A stretch of DNA of 9,874 nucleotides from Euryarchaeota archaeon UBA433 (GCA_002495535.1 DAFX01000023.1:1-9874); one strand, 5' to 3'; positions 1 to 6,844 are shown, counted from the stretch's first letter. Notes: a model not told the origin generated them from the sequence alone. A program made the numbers and translations.

Positions 1-1
1 A

Positions 2-24
2 TCTTGAAAGATTTTACTTCAAGA
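2..24. other. Small inverted repeat over the 3' end of the zinc-ribbon gene
   Basis: A perfect 7-base inverted repeat, TCTTGAA at 2-8 and TTCAAGA at 18-24, has a 9-base loop and overlaps the stop codon of the minus-strand zinc-ribbon gene. It could form a weak hairpin at the end of that transcript. The stem is AT-rich and no clear oligo-T run can be seen before the window ends, so calling it a terminator is not justified. Confidence 0.2.
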
Positions 25-390
25 ATCAATACGAGAGAGGTCTTCAGGATCAGGCAGTTCGAGTTCATCCGGGTCTACACGAGACAAGGGTGGCTCATCT
101 GCATCTTCCATCGTGAAGTCCGAAGAACCTCCACCCCAATGAACTAGTTCTTCAGTCTCCTCAAATGATTCTTCGGGCAACGCTTGCGAACCGGAGAGTG
201 AATAGGCCATAGGATCAACGGGTTCGCGCTCAATATGAACCGTTTCAGTTGGCGTCGCTCGCTCTTCCATGTGGATGCCAGAGTGGAAGGTGCCACATTC
301 GGAGCAACGGACGCTGCCTTTCAATTCAAAGCAGCCGCAGGTAGGGCATGCAGCGATTGTTGCAAACAATTGGAGAGGGTCTTTGCCCAT
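19..390 (-). CDS. Small zinc-ribbon protein with acidic tail, function unknown
   Basis: This is a 123-residue soluble protein that I do not recognise as a named family. Residues 15-32 form one zinc ribbon, C15-x2-C18 and C29-x2-C32, with an extra cysteine at 20. Residues 40-123 are acidic, rich in Pro, Glu and Asp, and probably disordered, ending in a short charged D/P/E/L stretch. There is no signal peptide or membrane helix. It starts 4 bases after the stop of the EF-hand membrane protein, and its GGAGTGA ribosome site (395-401) overlaps that stop, so the two are cotranscribed and probably translationally coupled. Both proteins pair CxxC zinc ribbons with acidic low-complexity sequence, which suggests a shared process. 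Zinc binding is inferred from cysteine spacing. A role as a partner or adaptor of the upstream protein is speculation. Confidence 0.8.
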   Translation of the reverse strand: MGKDPLQLFATIAACPTCGCFELKGSVRCSECGTFHSGIHMEERATPTETVHIEREPVDPMAYSLSGSQALPEESFEETEELVHWGGGSSDFTMEDADEPPLSRVDPDELELPDPEDLSRIDS

Positions 391-394
391 TCAA

Positions 395-401
395 TCACTC
401 C
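395..401 (-). promoter_or_regulatory. Ribosome binding site of the small zinc-ribbon gene
   Basis: The minus strand reads GGAGTGA and then 4 bases before the ATG at 390. It resembles the GGAGGTGA complement of the 16S rRNA tail and overlaps the TGA stop of the preceding gene, an arrangement typical of coupled translation. Confidence 0.5.
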
Positions 402-2296
402 AGGAACATGTCCTCTTGGTATCCGGTAATGATGTCTCCAGTCTCGTCCTCTTCGATGGTGACAGTTTCGTCATCATCATCGAATTCAATGATCTTGCCA
501 AACACTTCCTCATCCTCTAGGACCAAACCAATGTGGGAGCCGATATCGATCGAATCCTCTCCATCACCATCTTCTTCTTCATCAGCGTCACCCAAGTTTT
601 CATCTTCGAAATCCTCTTCCAACGCTTCATCCATTTCTTCTTCGAGATCTTCATCGAGGCCTTCTTCATCACCTTCTTCAGTTTCGGCATCAGGTTGACT
701 TTCTCCTGCAGATTCATCCGCGGCATCCTCTTTATCGTCTTGTACTTCCTTCATCGCCTTGGCTCGTGCTCTCCACGTTGGCATCAATAACAGGTGCGCG
801 TAGAGGCTTCCAATCAGGCCGGCGGTACCAAGGAGCATGAAGAGGATTCCATCCCAATAGAACCCTGCTGGCATGGAGCTGGATTCTCCGGCGAACGGCG
901 TGAGGGAATTCTTACAATCGCCCACTTGTATTGTTGGATCACATGGATAAATGTCACCGTCAGTGAGCCCGGCAGGGGGCAGGAGTGTTCCTTTTGTTTC
1001 CAATTCCACAGGGCCTCCGGTTCCGTCAACGCTAAGCGGGCCAACGCCACCAAATCCGTTGAGGACCCATGCTGCTATGAAGAGGCCAAAGGCCAAATGA
1101 ATCAACGGCCAGAAGATATCGTTCCATTGCTTCCCCATCATTTTCTTTTGAAGTGGTGTTGGGAACGGCTTTTCTGGTTTTATTTTATCGATTCTTGCAC
1201 CTTCGTCGATTACTTCTTCGGCATCTTCAAGGGCTTCAAGGGCCGTGATGAATTCGATCATATCGACTGATCTGTCGCCATCATCATCGACATCATGGAG
1301 GAATTCCTCTATGTCATCGTGAGTGACTTCGTCATCGAGAAGCATGGTAAGTTCATTCATGAGTTCAAGGATGTCGACGTTGCCGTTCGCGTCCCTGTCC
1401 AATGAATTGAAGAAACGTGTTGCGGATGTTTCTTGTTCATCCATTGCGTCTGCAATGCGTTGAATGAGTGATTCTTTACCTGAATCATCGAGGGTTTCGT
1501 CATCCTCTGGTTCAGAAGCCTCATCTTCTTGTGCCTCATCGACCGAAGAGGCTTCGTCCTCGAGTTCTTCTTCCTCTGAGTCATCCATTCCATCCTCTTC
1601 GGTATCTTCCTCTTCGAGGTCTTCAACATCACCATGCTGAGTGTCCCCCTCATCCTCGCTGTCCTCAGAATCCTGGGCGTCTTCTTCCGCATCATCGTGT
1701 TCAGATTCATCCGCTTCTTCGGATTCGTTTCCTTCTTCGGTTTCTGCCACTACATCCTCGTCTTCTTCAACCGCTTCGGATTCAGGTTCTTCTGAGGTGG
1801 CTTCAGCAGCCGGAGGGGTTTCTTTTTCCTCCTTTTCTGAAACATCACCAGTGATTGTGGTGTGAAGTTCATCAAGATCGATTCGCCCGTCTCCATCGGC
1901 ATCGATTGTTTCGATTAATCGCTCGACTTGGGAGGGTGGCAAATCTGCCAGATTGAGGCTTAACAGCCCAGTTTTCAGTTCGGACGAATCAATTTGACCG
2001 TCACCATCTGCATCGAATTTTTTGAACAATGTGGGGATGGTGATGCCCGTTGTTGCAAGCCAGTTTCGAAGAACGTCTACGACATCATCGGCAATGAAAA
2101 CAGTGCCACAATGCATACATTTGGTCGAGTCGAGTGGGACGAGTCCGTGGCACGCACCACATTCTCCCAATGCTTCATCTGAAACTCCAGAAAAGGAGAC
2201 ATTACATTCAGGGCATCGGTCTGAATCGAGTGGGATAACCGCTCGACAAGCACCACATTCGCCAGTTCCAACTTGTTCAGTCTTGTCTTCGGTCAT
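395..2296 (-). CDS. Membrane protein with two zinc ribbons and four EF-hands
   Basis: A 633-residue multidomain protein with no named family. Numbered from the ATG at 2296, there are two zinc ribbons (C14, C17, C28, C31 and C46, C49, C60, C63) and an EF-hand pair with canonical 12-residue loops at 95-106 and 132-143 (DADGDGxID pattern). A Glu/Asp/Ser linker follows (about 150-275), then a second pair at 300-311 and 337-348; the last loop has Arg instead of Gly at position 6 but keeps its acidic ligands. Two membrane helices lie near 395-416 and 478-505. Basic residues flank them on the outer ends (KK before the first, RARAK after the second), so both termini should be cytoplasmic, leaving a loop of about 65 residues outside with C452 and C461. 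After another acidic stretch, residues 586-633 look like a small beta barrel. Calcium and zinc binding follow from the motifs; a calcium-sensing role is inference. A GTG at 2302 is an alternative start, but AGGTG lies 5 bases before the ATG. It heads an operon with the small zinc-ribbon gene. Confidence 0.85.
   Translation of the reverse strand: MTEDKTEQVGTGECGACRAVIPLDSDRCPECNVSFSGVSDEALGECGACHGLVPLDSTKCMHCGTVFIADDVVDVLRNWLATTGITIPTLFKKFDADGDGQIDSSELKTGLLSLNLADLPPSQVERLIETIDADGDGRIDLDELHTTITGDVSEKEEKETPPAAEATSEEPESEAVEEDEDVVAETEEGNESEEADESEHDDAEEDAQDSEDSEDEGDTQHGDVEDLEEEDTEEDGMDDSEEEELEDEASSVDEAQEDEASEPEDDETLDDSGKESLIQRIADAMDEQETSATRFFNSLDRDANGNVDILELMNELTMLLDDEVTHDDIEEFLHDVDDDGDRSVDMIEFITALEALEDAEEVIDEGARIDKIKPEKPFPTPLQKKMMGKQWNDIFWPLIHLAFGLFIAAWVLNGFGGVGPLSVDGTGGPVELETKGTLLPPAGLTDGDIYPCDPTIQVGDCKNSLTPFAGESSSMPAGFYWDGILFMLLGTAGLIGSLYAHLLLMPTWRARAKAMKEVQDDKEDAADESAGESQPDAETEEGDEEGLDEDLEEEMDEALEEDFEDENLGDADEEEDGDGEDSIDIGSHIGLVLEDEEVFGKIIEFDDDDETVTIEEDETGDIITGYQEDMFLE
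1478..1855 (-). other. Acidic low-complexity coding segment, purine-rich coding strand
   Basis: This segment encodes the long linker between the two EF-hand pairs, made mostly of Glu, Asp, Ser and Ala. The codons are mainly GAA, GAG, GAT and GAC, so the coding strand is strongly purine-biased and the plus strand is a run of TTC/ATC/CTC triplets. The same bias returns at about 542-745 for the C-terminal acidic stretch. It opens long reading frames on the opposite strand that are by-products of the codon bias. Confidence 0.7.
2072..2263 (-). repeat. Tandem 96-base duplication encoding two zinc ribbons
   Basis: Two adjacent 32-codon units (2168-2263 and 2072-2167) encode the two zinc ribbons of the EF-hand membrane protein. 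Both begin G-E-C-G-A-C and share a P-L-D-S core between their CxxC pairs. The DNA is still similar: 2228-2260 and 2132-2164 match exactly at both ends (GAGTGGGA and CACCACATTC as read on the plus strand). This points to an internal tandem duplication. The second half of each unit has diverged, and unit 2 runs into the helix before the first EF-hand. Confidence 0.7.
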
Positions 2297-2327
2297 GGGC
2301 ACACCTATTCCACCGACGACAACAACG

Positions 2328-2337
2328 GATATAATGA
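2328..2337. promoter_or_regulatory. Central TATA-like element between divergent genes
   Basis: The plus strand holds TATAAT at 2330-2335, and the minus strand reads ATTATATC over the same bases. An archaeal TATA box lies about 25-30 bases before the transcription start. From here that predicts starts near 2358-2362 for the plus-strand DUF835 gene and near 2303-2306 for the minus-strand EF-hand gene, giving short leaders on both sides. No second TATA-like element is seen in the 65-86 base gap, and no matching bacterial -35 box sits upstream of TATAAT. That one element serves both genes is inference. Confidence 0.45.
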
Positions 2338-2369
2338 TTCATAGTCTTTCAACGCTTACCCGTACCAAT

Positions 2370-2376
2370 GGAGGTG
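2370..2376 (+). promoter_or_regulatory. Strong Shine-Dalgarno site that decides the DUF835 start
   Basis: GGAGGTG is a perfect 7-base match to the complement of the conserved 16S rRNA 3' tail. It lies 6 bases before an in-frame GTG at 2383. The ATG at 2368 directly overlaps this site and has no ribosome site of its own, so I prefer the GTG. Confidence 0.5.
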
Positions 2377-2382
2377 CAAGGA

Positions 2383-3261
2383 GTGGGTTTCGTCAGGGGC
2401 GAAAAAATGGAAAGAGGACACATCTACAGTTGTGATTTTCCTCAAGGAGCATCATTGTTAGAGTGGATTGACTGGAACAGTCAATCATCAGAAAATCACT
2501 TGGTTTTTCTTTCGCGATTGCCACATCGTCGACTCCTTGAGCACATTGATATTGCTAAAGTCGAAACATACTGGATGACTCATCGTGTGGGCCAAGCGCA
2601 CATTGCTCCTGATTTGGATGCCCTCCATGATCTCATTCAAAGCCGCATCAACAATCACCACGGTCAAATTATACTCGAAGGGCTAGAGTGGCTGGTGACG
2701 TTGCACGGTGAAGCGGTGATGTTGAATTTCATTCGAACTTTACGTGACGATCTTCATCGAACTCAATGGACACTCTTGTTTCCACTCGATGAATTGGCCT
2801 TTGATTCTGTATGGTTGGCCAGGTTCCATCGTGAGGCCCCAGTGTTTGAGCTCTTCCAACAAATCGAGACTCATTCATCGTCCCATGAAGAGCAGCCAGT
2901 CGAATTTGAGCAAACACCGCCGTCAATTGAAGCTACAAATGAGGGGTTACCCGCACTGGTGATGCTCAATCGTTTGCCAGAGGTTGGGTTCACAAAAGCC
3001 ATCCTTCGGAAGCGAATTTTGCAGTGGAGGCGGATGGGTTTGGATGTATCTGAAGTGGAACCGGCCCTGCATCTTGCAGACCACGAATCGTATTCACTGT
3101 ATTCAGAAGTTGAGGGGAAAGTCCGAAGGGCCGTTGAACTTGAGCGCCTCCTAGAACAAAAAGAATCAATGCTTTCTGCAAGCGAGTTGACAACATCAAA
3201 GTTCAGAATCCGCCAATTGACCGGTCTGGAAGAAATCCTATCGCTTGTTCAATCACTTTAA
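2383..3261 (+). CDS. DUF835 domain protein with C-terminal helical domain
   Basis: A 292-residue soluble protein. Residues about 12-158, numbered from the GTG, fit the archaeal DUF835 pattern. They include an opening G-x-x-Y strand, the L-S-R-x-P segment near 43-47, a W-M-T-H-R segment near 64-68, the I-L-E-G-L-E-W-L core near 97-104 (families usually have D-G-L-E-Y), and the L-L-F-P-L-D strand near 131-136. After an acidic Pro/Gln linker (about 160-185), residues 195-260 form a helical domain with a W-R-R-M-G-L-D-V-S-E-V-E motif. I recall that similar W-x3-G-[YL]-D-V-S-x-[LV]-E segments recur in euryarchaeal regulatory proteins. DUF835 has no firm biochemical role; it is often fused to signalling domains. 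The gene stands alone on the plus strand, divergent from the EF-hand gene and convergent with hutH. Alternative starts are ATG 2368 (297 residues) and ATG 2407 (284). Family call fairly sure, function unknown. Confidence 0.8.
   Translation: MGFVRGEKMERGHIYSCDFPQGASLLEWIDWNSQSSENHLVFLSRLPHRRLLEHIDIAKVETYWMTHRVGQAHIAPDLDALHDLIQSRINNHHGQIILEGLEWLVTLHGEAVMLNFIRTLRDDLHRTQWTLLFPLDELAFDSVWLARFHREAPVFELFQQIETHSSSHEEQPVEFEQTPPSIEATNEGLPALVMLNRLPEVGFTKAILRKRILQWRRMGLDVSEVEPALHLADHESYSLYSEVEGKVRRAVELERLLEQKESMLSASELTTSKFRIRQLTGLEEILSLVQSL
3258..3261. other. Convergent genes sharing a TTAA stop overlap
   Basis: The palindrome TTAA holds the TAA stop of the DUF835 gene (3259-3261, plus strand) and the TAA stop of hutH (3258-3260, minus strand). 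The two convergent genes overlap by four bases with no room between them, so any transcript terminator for either gene must lie inside the other's coding sequence. Confidence 0.9.
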
Positions 3262-4808
3262 CGTGGGAGCCGCCCTAATTCCGCTTCAATACGCGCGAGC
3301 CATGCACCATCCAAAAGCTCCTGTGAAATCTTGATCAATTCCTTGCTCGTCGCGCGGTCGCCCGTTAGTTTTGGAGCAATGGTCCTGACCCTCTGTTTGA
3401 GGGTTGCGACATACACCGAGGGTTCCAGTGATTCAAATTCAAGTGCTTCACAAGCAACGAATAATTCACAAGCCAACACTTCAGATAATCGTTGTGTGGC
3501 CTCCAAGAGGTTCCATGCTGCAGTCGCGCCCATGCTCACATGGTCTTCTTGTCCTGCTGAAGTCGTGGTGGAAAAGGCAGCTCTTGGCGAGGCATGGCCG
3601 TGGAGTTCAGCAAGCGATGCACCTGCCACATATTGCACGATCATTAATCCAGATTCTAAACCAGAGTCCTTGGCTAAAAATGGAGGCAACTCACTTCGTG
3701 CTGGATCCAACATTTGATCGATTCGTCGCTCGGAGATTGAACCCAACTCAAACAGAGCTGCGGACATCGAATCTGCTGCTAAGGCGATAACTTCTCCATG
3801 AAAATTACCCTGAGATATGACCTCGTGAGGGCCAGGGTTTTGGGGGTCAGGGAAAATCAACGGGTTATCGGTTGCACTGTTGAGCTCTATTTGTAAGGTT
3901 TCGAGCATACCAGTGTAGCGCTGAAGCACTGCCCCGTGGACCTGGGGTGCGCAACGGAAGGAATAGGCATCTTGCACCCGGTCGCAATTTGTATGGGATG
4001 TTAAAATCGGAGAATTCGCCATGATGGCTCGTATCCGCTTCGCAACCAGGGATTGACCAGGGTGTGGACGCGCATCGTGCACTCGATGATCAGATGGTTG
4101 TACACTCGCCTTTCTTGCCTCCATAGACGTCGCAAGGATCAGATCTGCCAGGGGCAAGAGGTTGGAGAGGTTTCTTTCAGCCAGTGTCATGAAAGCCAAC
4201 ATTTGGCTTGTGCCATTGATCAGTGACAGTCCATCCTTGGCGCGCAATTTAATGCCAATCAACCCGTGAGCAATCAAGACCTCTTTGGTAGGGACTGGTG
4301 CGCCATTTTTGTCAAGCACTTCTCCTTCACCGAGGAGTGCCATTGCCATGTGAGAAAGCGGTGCCAAATCACCGCTTGCACCAAGGCTTCCGATGCGTGG
4401 GACGTAAGGGACTATGTCTTTGTTTAGAAATTCTATCAGTTGCTTTAGCACATCAGGATGGACGCCTGAATGGCCTTTGACGAGGGAATTGATGCGCACG
4501 GCCATCATCGCTCGTACCGAACTTCTTGACATGGGAGCCCCAAGTGCAGTGGCATGGGATCGAACCAAATTAGTTTGGAGCTGTGCCAAATCATCTGATG
4601 AGATTCGTTGATGGACAAGAGCACCAAATCCAGTATTAATGCCATATACGGTTTCTCCTCGTTCAAGGATGCCATCAACAACGGCCCTTGCGCGTTCTAC
4701 CTTTTGCCAAGCTGCTTGGGAAATGCCAACATCCACATGATGTGTAGCGATTCGTTCCACCTCTGCAGGAGTAAGGGTTGAACCGTCCAACTGAACTGTT
4801 TGCCTCAT
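3258..4808 (-). CDS. hutH: Histidine ammonia-lyase (histidase)
   Basis: A 516-residue cytosolic enzyme that removes ammonia from L-histidine to give trans-urocanate, the first step of histidine breakdown (EC 4.3.1.3). The Ala-Ser-Gly triplet that cyclises to the MIO cofactor is at 144-146 within GSLGASGDLAPL. Other residues matching the Pseudomonas putida active site are Y55 in YGINTGFG, H85, N198, Q279, Y282, R285, F336 in QGNFHG and E421 in QEDHVSMG. The length is normal (about 500-515), the gene is intact, and no catalytic residue is missing. The retained H85 and full length fit histidase better than phenylalanine or tyrosine ammonia-lyase. The ATG at 4808 shares its A with the TGA of hutU (TGATG) and has GGTGAT 5 bases upstream. 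A TTG one codon earlier (4811) is a possible but weaker start. It is the last gene of its operon and ends against the convergent DUF835 gene. Confidence 0.96.
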   Translation of the reverse strand: MRQTVQLDGSTLTPAEVERIATHHVDVGISQAAWQKVERARAVVDGILERGETVYGINTGFGALVHQRISSDDLAQLQTNLVRSHATALGAPMSRSSVRAMMAVRINSLVKGHSGVHPDVLKQLIEFLNKDIVPYVPRIGSLGASGDLAPLSHMAMALLGEGEVLDKNGAPVPTKEVLIAHGLIGIKLRAKDGLSLINGTSQMLAFMTLAERNLSNLLPLADLILATSMEARKASVQPSDHRVHDARPHPGQSLVAKRIRAIMANSPILTSHTNCDRVQDAYSFRCAPQVHGAVLQRYTGMLETLQIELNSATDNPLIFPDPQNPGPHEVISQGNFHGEVIALAADSMSAALFELGSISERRIDQMLDPARSELPPFLAKDSGLESGLMIVQYVAGASLAELHGHASPRAAFSTTTSAGQEDHVSMGATAAWNLLEATQRLSEVLACELFVACEALEFESLEPSVYVATLKQRVRTIAPKLTGDRATSKELIKISQELLDGAWLARIEAELGRLPR

Positions 4809-6844
4809 CAATCATCACCATTTTTCAACGCATGTTCAAGAACTCGATCTTCCGAGGTATGCGGGAGTGTTACTTTGAGGCGCTCATCGGCTTCCATTGC
4901 TCGTTTGATTGCAAAATTGGCGCCGTCATTTCTCGCCCATGCACGACGCGCTACACCGTTGTTGACATCCCAGTGGAGCATCGATTGCAATTTAGCCTCA
5001 CATTCTTCTGAGCCATCCAACAACATTCCAAATCCACCGTTCATAACCTGCCCCCAACCGACACCGCCACCGTTGTGAAGGCTCACCCAAGTGGCGCCTC
5101 TAAAAGCGTCTCCAACAAAATTTTGGACGGCCATGTCTGCGGTCCACATCGATCCATCTCGGATGTTTGCGGTTTCACGGTAGGGGCTATCGGTCCCAGA
5201 AACGTCATGATGGTCTCTGCCAAGAACAACAGGTCCGGATATCTTTCCACTGGCAATGGCTTGATTCATTGCGGAAGCGATCTTTCTTCGTCCTTCATCA
5301 TCAGCATAGAGAATACGCGCTTGGGATCCAACAACCATGGAATTTTGTCCAGCTTCTTTGATCCATCTCACGTTGTCCTTCATCTGCTGCATGATTTCCA
5401 CGGGTGCGTCCTTCATCATTGATTCTAGAACTTCCATTGCTATTTGGTCCGTGATTGCAAGGTCGCTCTCTTGGCCAGAACAGCACACCCAGCGGTATGG
5501 TCCAAATCCATAATCAAAACACATTGGACCCATAATGTCCTCGACATAACTTGGATAGGCGAACGAACCATCTTCATTCTTGACATCAGCACCTGCGCGT
5601 CCAGCTTCGAGGAGGAAAGCGTTACCATAGTCCCAGAAGTACATACCGTTTTCCGACATTGTGTTCACTGCATTTGCATGACGTCGAAGGGTTTTTCTTA
5701 CTTCTTCAGCAAATTTTTCAGGTTGATCAGACAACATTAGCGCTGCCTCTTCATACGGCATACCAACCGGGAAATAACCGCCCTGGAACGGATTATGAAG
5801 GCTCGTTTGATCCGAACCGAGGTCCACTGAAACTCCACGTTCAACGAGTCGCTCCCACAGTTCTACAATATTGCCAATAAAACCAATTGATATTGCAGTT
5901 TTCGATTCCGCACATTCAACCATGCGGTCGATCGCCGTGTCGATTTGGTCTGTGACTTCAGTGAGCCAACCTTGCTCGTGCCTTTTGTGAGCGGCATGGG
6001 CGTTGGATTCAGCGACGATGCACGACGCGCCGGCAATAACGGCAGCCTTAGCTTGAGCACCAGACATACCGCCTAATCCAGACGTGACGAATGTGACGCC
6101 CTCTAAGCCTTCGTCACCTGACAATCCGAGGTGCATTCGTGCGGCGTTGAGAAGGGTGATGGTTGTGCCATGGACGATTCCTTGAGGGCCGATGTACATG
6201 TATGAGCCAGCAGTCATTTGCCCGTATTGCGTGACACCCAAAGCATTCAATCGTTCATAATTTTCTGGCGTTGATTCACTCGGGATCATCATGCCGTTGG
6301 TTACGACGACCCGCGGTGCATGGCTGTTTGAAGGAAAGAGTCCCATTGGATGACCTGAATACATCACCAATGTTTGTTGATCATCCATTTGTGATAGATA
6401 TTGCATCGTGAGTCTGTATTGAGCCCAATTTTGAAACACCGAGCCATTTCCACCATAGGTGATGAGTTCATGAGGGAACTGTGCGACAGCAGGGTCGAGG
6501 TTGTTTTGAATCATCAGCATGATGGATGCTGCATGAAGAGACTTGGCAGGGTATGCATCGATGGGATGTGCCTTCATTTCGTATTCCGTGGGGCGGAAAC
6601 GCCACATGATAATTCGACCAAAATCGTTCAATTCCTGAGCGAATTCACTTGCTAACACCTCATGATGATCTCTATGGAAGTACCTGAGAGCATTGCGTAA
6701 CGCTAATTTCTTCTCTTTGGTGCTGAGAATTTGCCTTCGTTTTGGTGCATGATCTACGCTTGGATCGATGCCGGGGTGGTCCGGTAGGGTATCGGGAATA
6801 CCTTCGGCAAGGTGTGCCTTCAACGCCTGATATTCACCGCCCAT
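4808..6844 (-). CDS. hutU: Urocanate hydratase, long UROC1-like type
   Basis: A 678-residue cytosolic NAD+-dependent enzyme that hydrates trans-urocanate to 4-imidazolone-5-propanoate (EC 4.2.1.49), the step after HutH. Visible family motifs are YGGNG at 130-134, YGQMTAGS at 207-214, the glycine-rich NAD-binding GLGGMSGAQ at 256-264, DLGSDQTS at 341-348, RWVCCSG at 451-457 with the conserved cysteine, RDHHDVSGTDSP at 543-554 and NGGGVGWG at 591-598. Most bacterial enzymes are near 556 residues. This one has the extended N-terminus (ALRNALRYF near 48-56) and extra inserts, and it follows animal UROC1 almost segment by segment as I remember it, including the final TLPH...DRVL. The start matches that long form, though the ribosome site is poor (GTGAT only 2 bases before ATG). 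It is intact, overlaps hutH, and lies 55 bases after the transporter gene. Confidence 0.96.
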   Translation of the reverse strand: MGGEYQALKAHLAEGIPDTLPDHPGIDPSVDHAPKRRQILSTKEKKLALRNALRYFHRDHHEVLASEFAQELNDFGRIIMWRFRPTEYEMKAHPIDAYPAKSLHAASIMLMIQNNLDPAVAQFPHELITYGGNGSVFQNWAQYRLTMQYLSQMDDQQTLVMYSGHPMGLFPSNSHAPRVVVTNGMMIPSESTPENYERLNALGVTQYGQMTAGSYMYIGPQGIVHGTTITLLNAARMHLGLSGDEGLEGVTFVTSGLGGMSGAQAKAAVIAGASCIVAESNAHAAHKRHEQGWLTEVTDQIDTAIDRMVECAESKTAISIGFIGNIVELWERLVERGVSVDLGSDQTSLHNPFQGGYFPVGMPYEEAALMLSDQPEKFAEEVRKTLRRHANAVNTMSENGMYFWDYGNAFLLEAGRAGADVKNEDGSFAYPSYVEDIMGPMCFDYGFGPYRWVCCSGQESDLAITDQIAMEVLESMMKDAPVEIMQQMKDNVRWIKEAGQNSMVVGSQARILYADDEGRRKIASAMNQAIASGKISGPVVLGRDHHDVSGTDSPYRETANIRDGSMWTADMAVQNFVGDAFRGATWVSLHNGGGVGWGQVMNGGFGMLLDGSEECEAKLQSMLHWDVNNGVARRAWARNDGANFAIKRAMEADERLKVTLPHTSEDRVLEHALKNGDD
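4814..4819 (-). promoter_or_regulatory. Ribosome binding site of hutH inside hutU
   Basis: GGTGAT on the minus strand lies 5 bases before the hutH ATG and inside the last codons of hutU. It pairs perfectly with the ATCACC of the 16S rRNA tail. With the TGATG stop-start overlap it favours the ATG at 4808 and coupled translation. Confidence 0.6.

Noticed and set aside
794..1270. 158-residue open frame on the plus strand
   Set aside because: It lies fully antisense to the membrane-helix part of the EF-hand gene, has no recognisable domain and no promoter or ribosome site.
1468..1865. Long open frames on the plus strand rich in Ser, Pro, Leu and Arg
   Set aside because: They are antisense to the acidic linker of the EF-hand protein. 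GAN codons read backwards give few stops, and the products are low-complexity without any family pattern or ribosome site.
2330..2335. TATAAT as a bacterial -10 box
   Set aside because: No TTGACA-like -35 box is found 16-18 bases upstream, and the gene content looks archaeal, so an archaeal TATA reading fits better.
3331..3790. Two 128-residue open frames on the plus strand
   Set aside because: Both are antisense to hutH, where all catalytic residues are accounted for on the minus strand.
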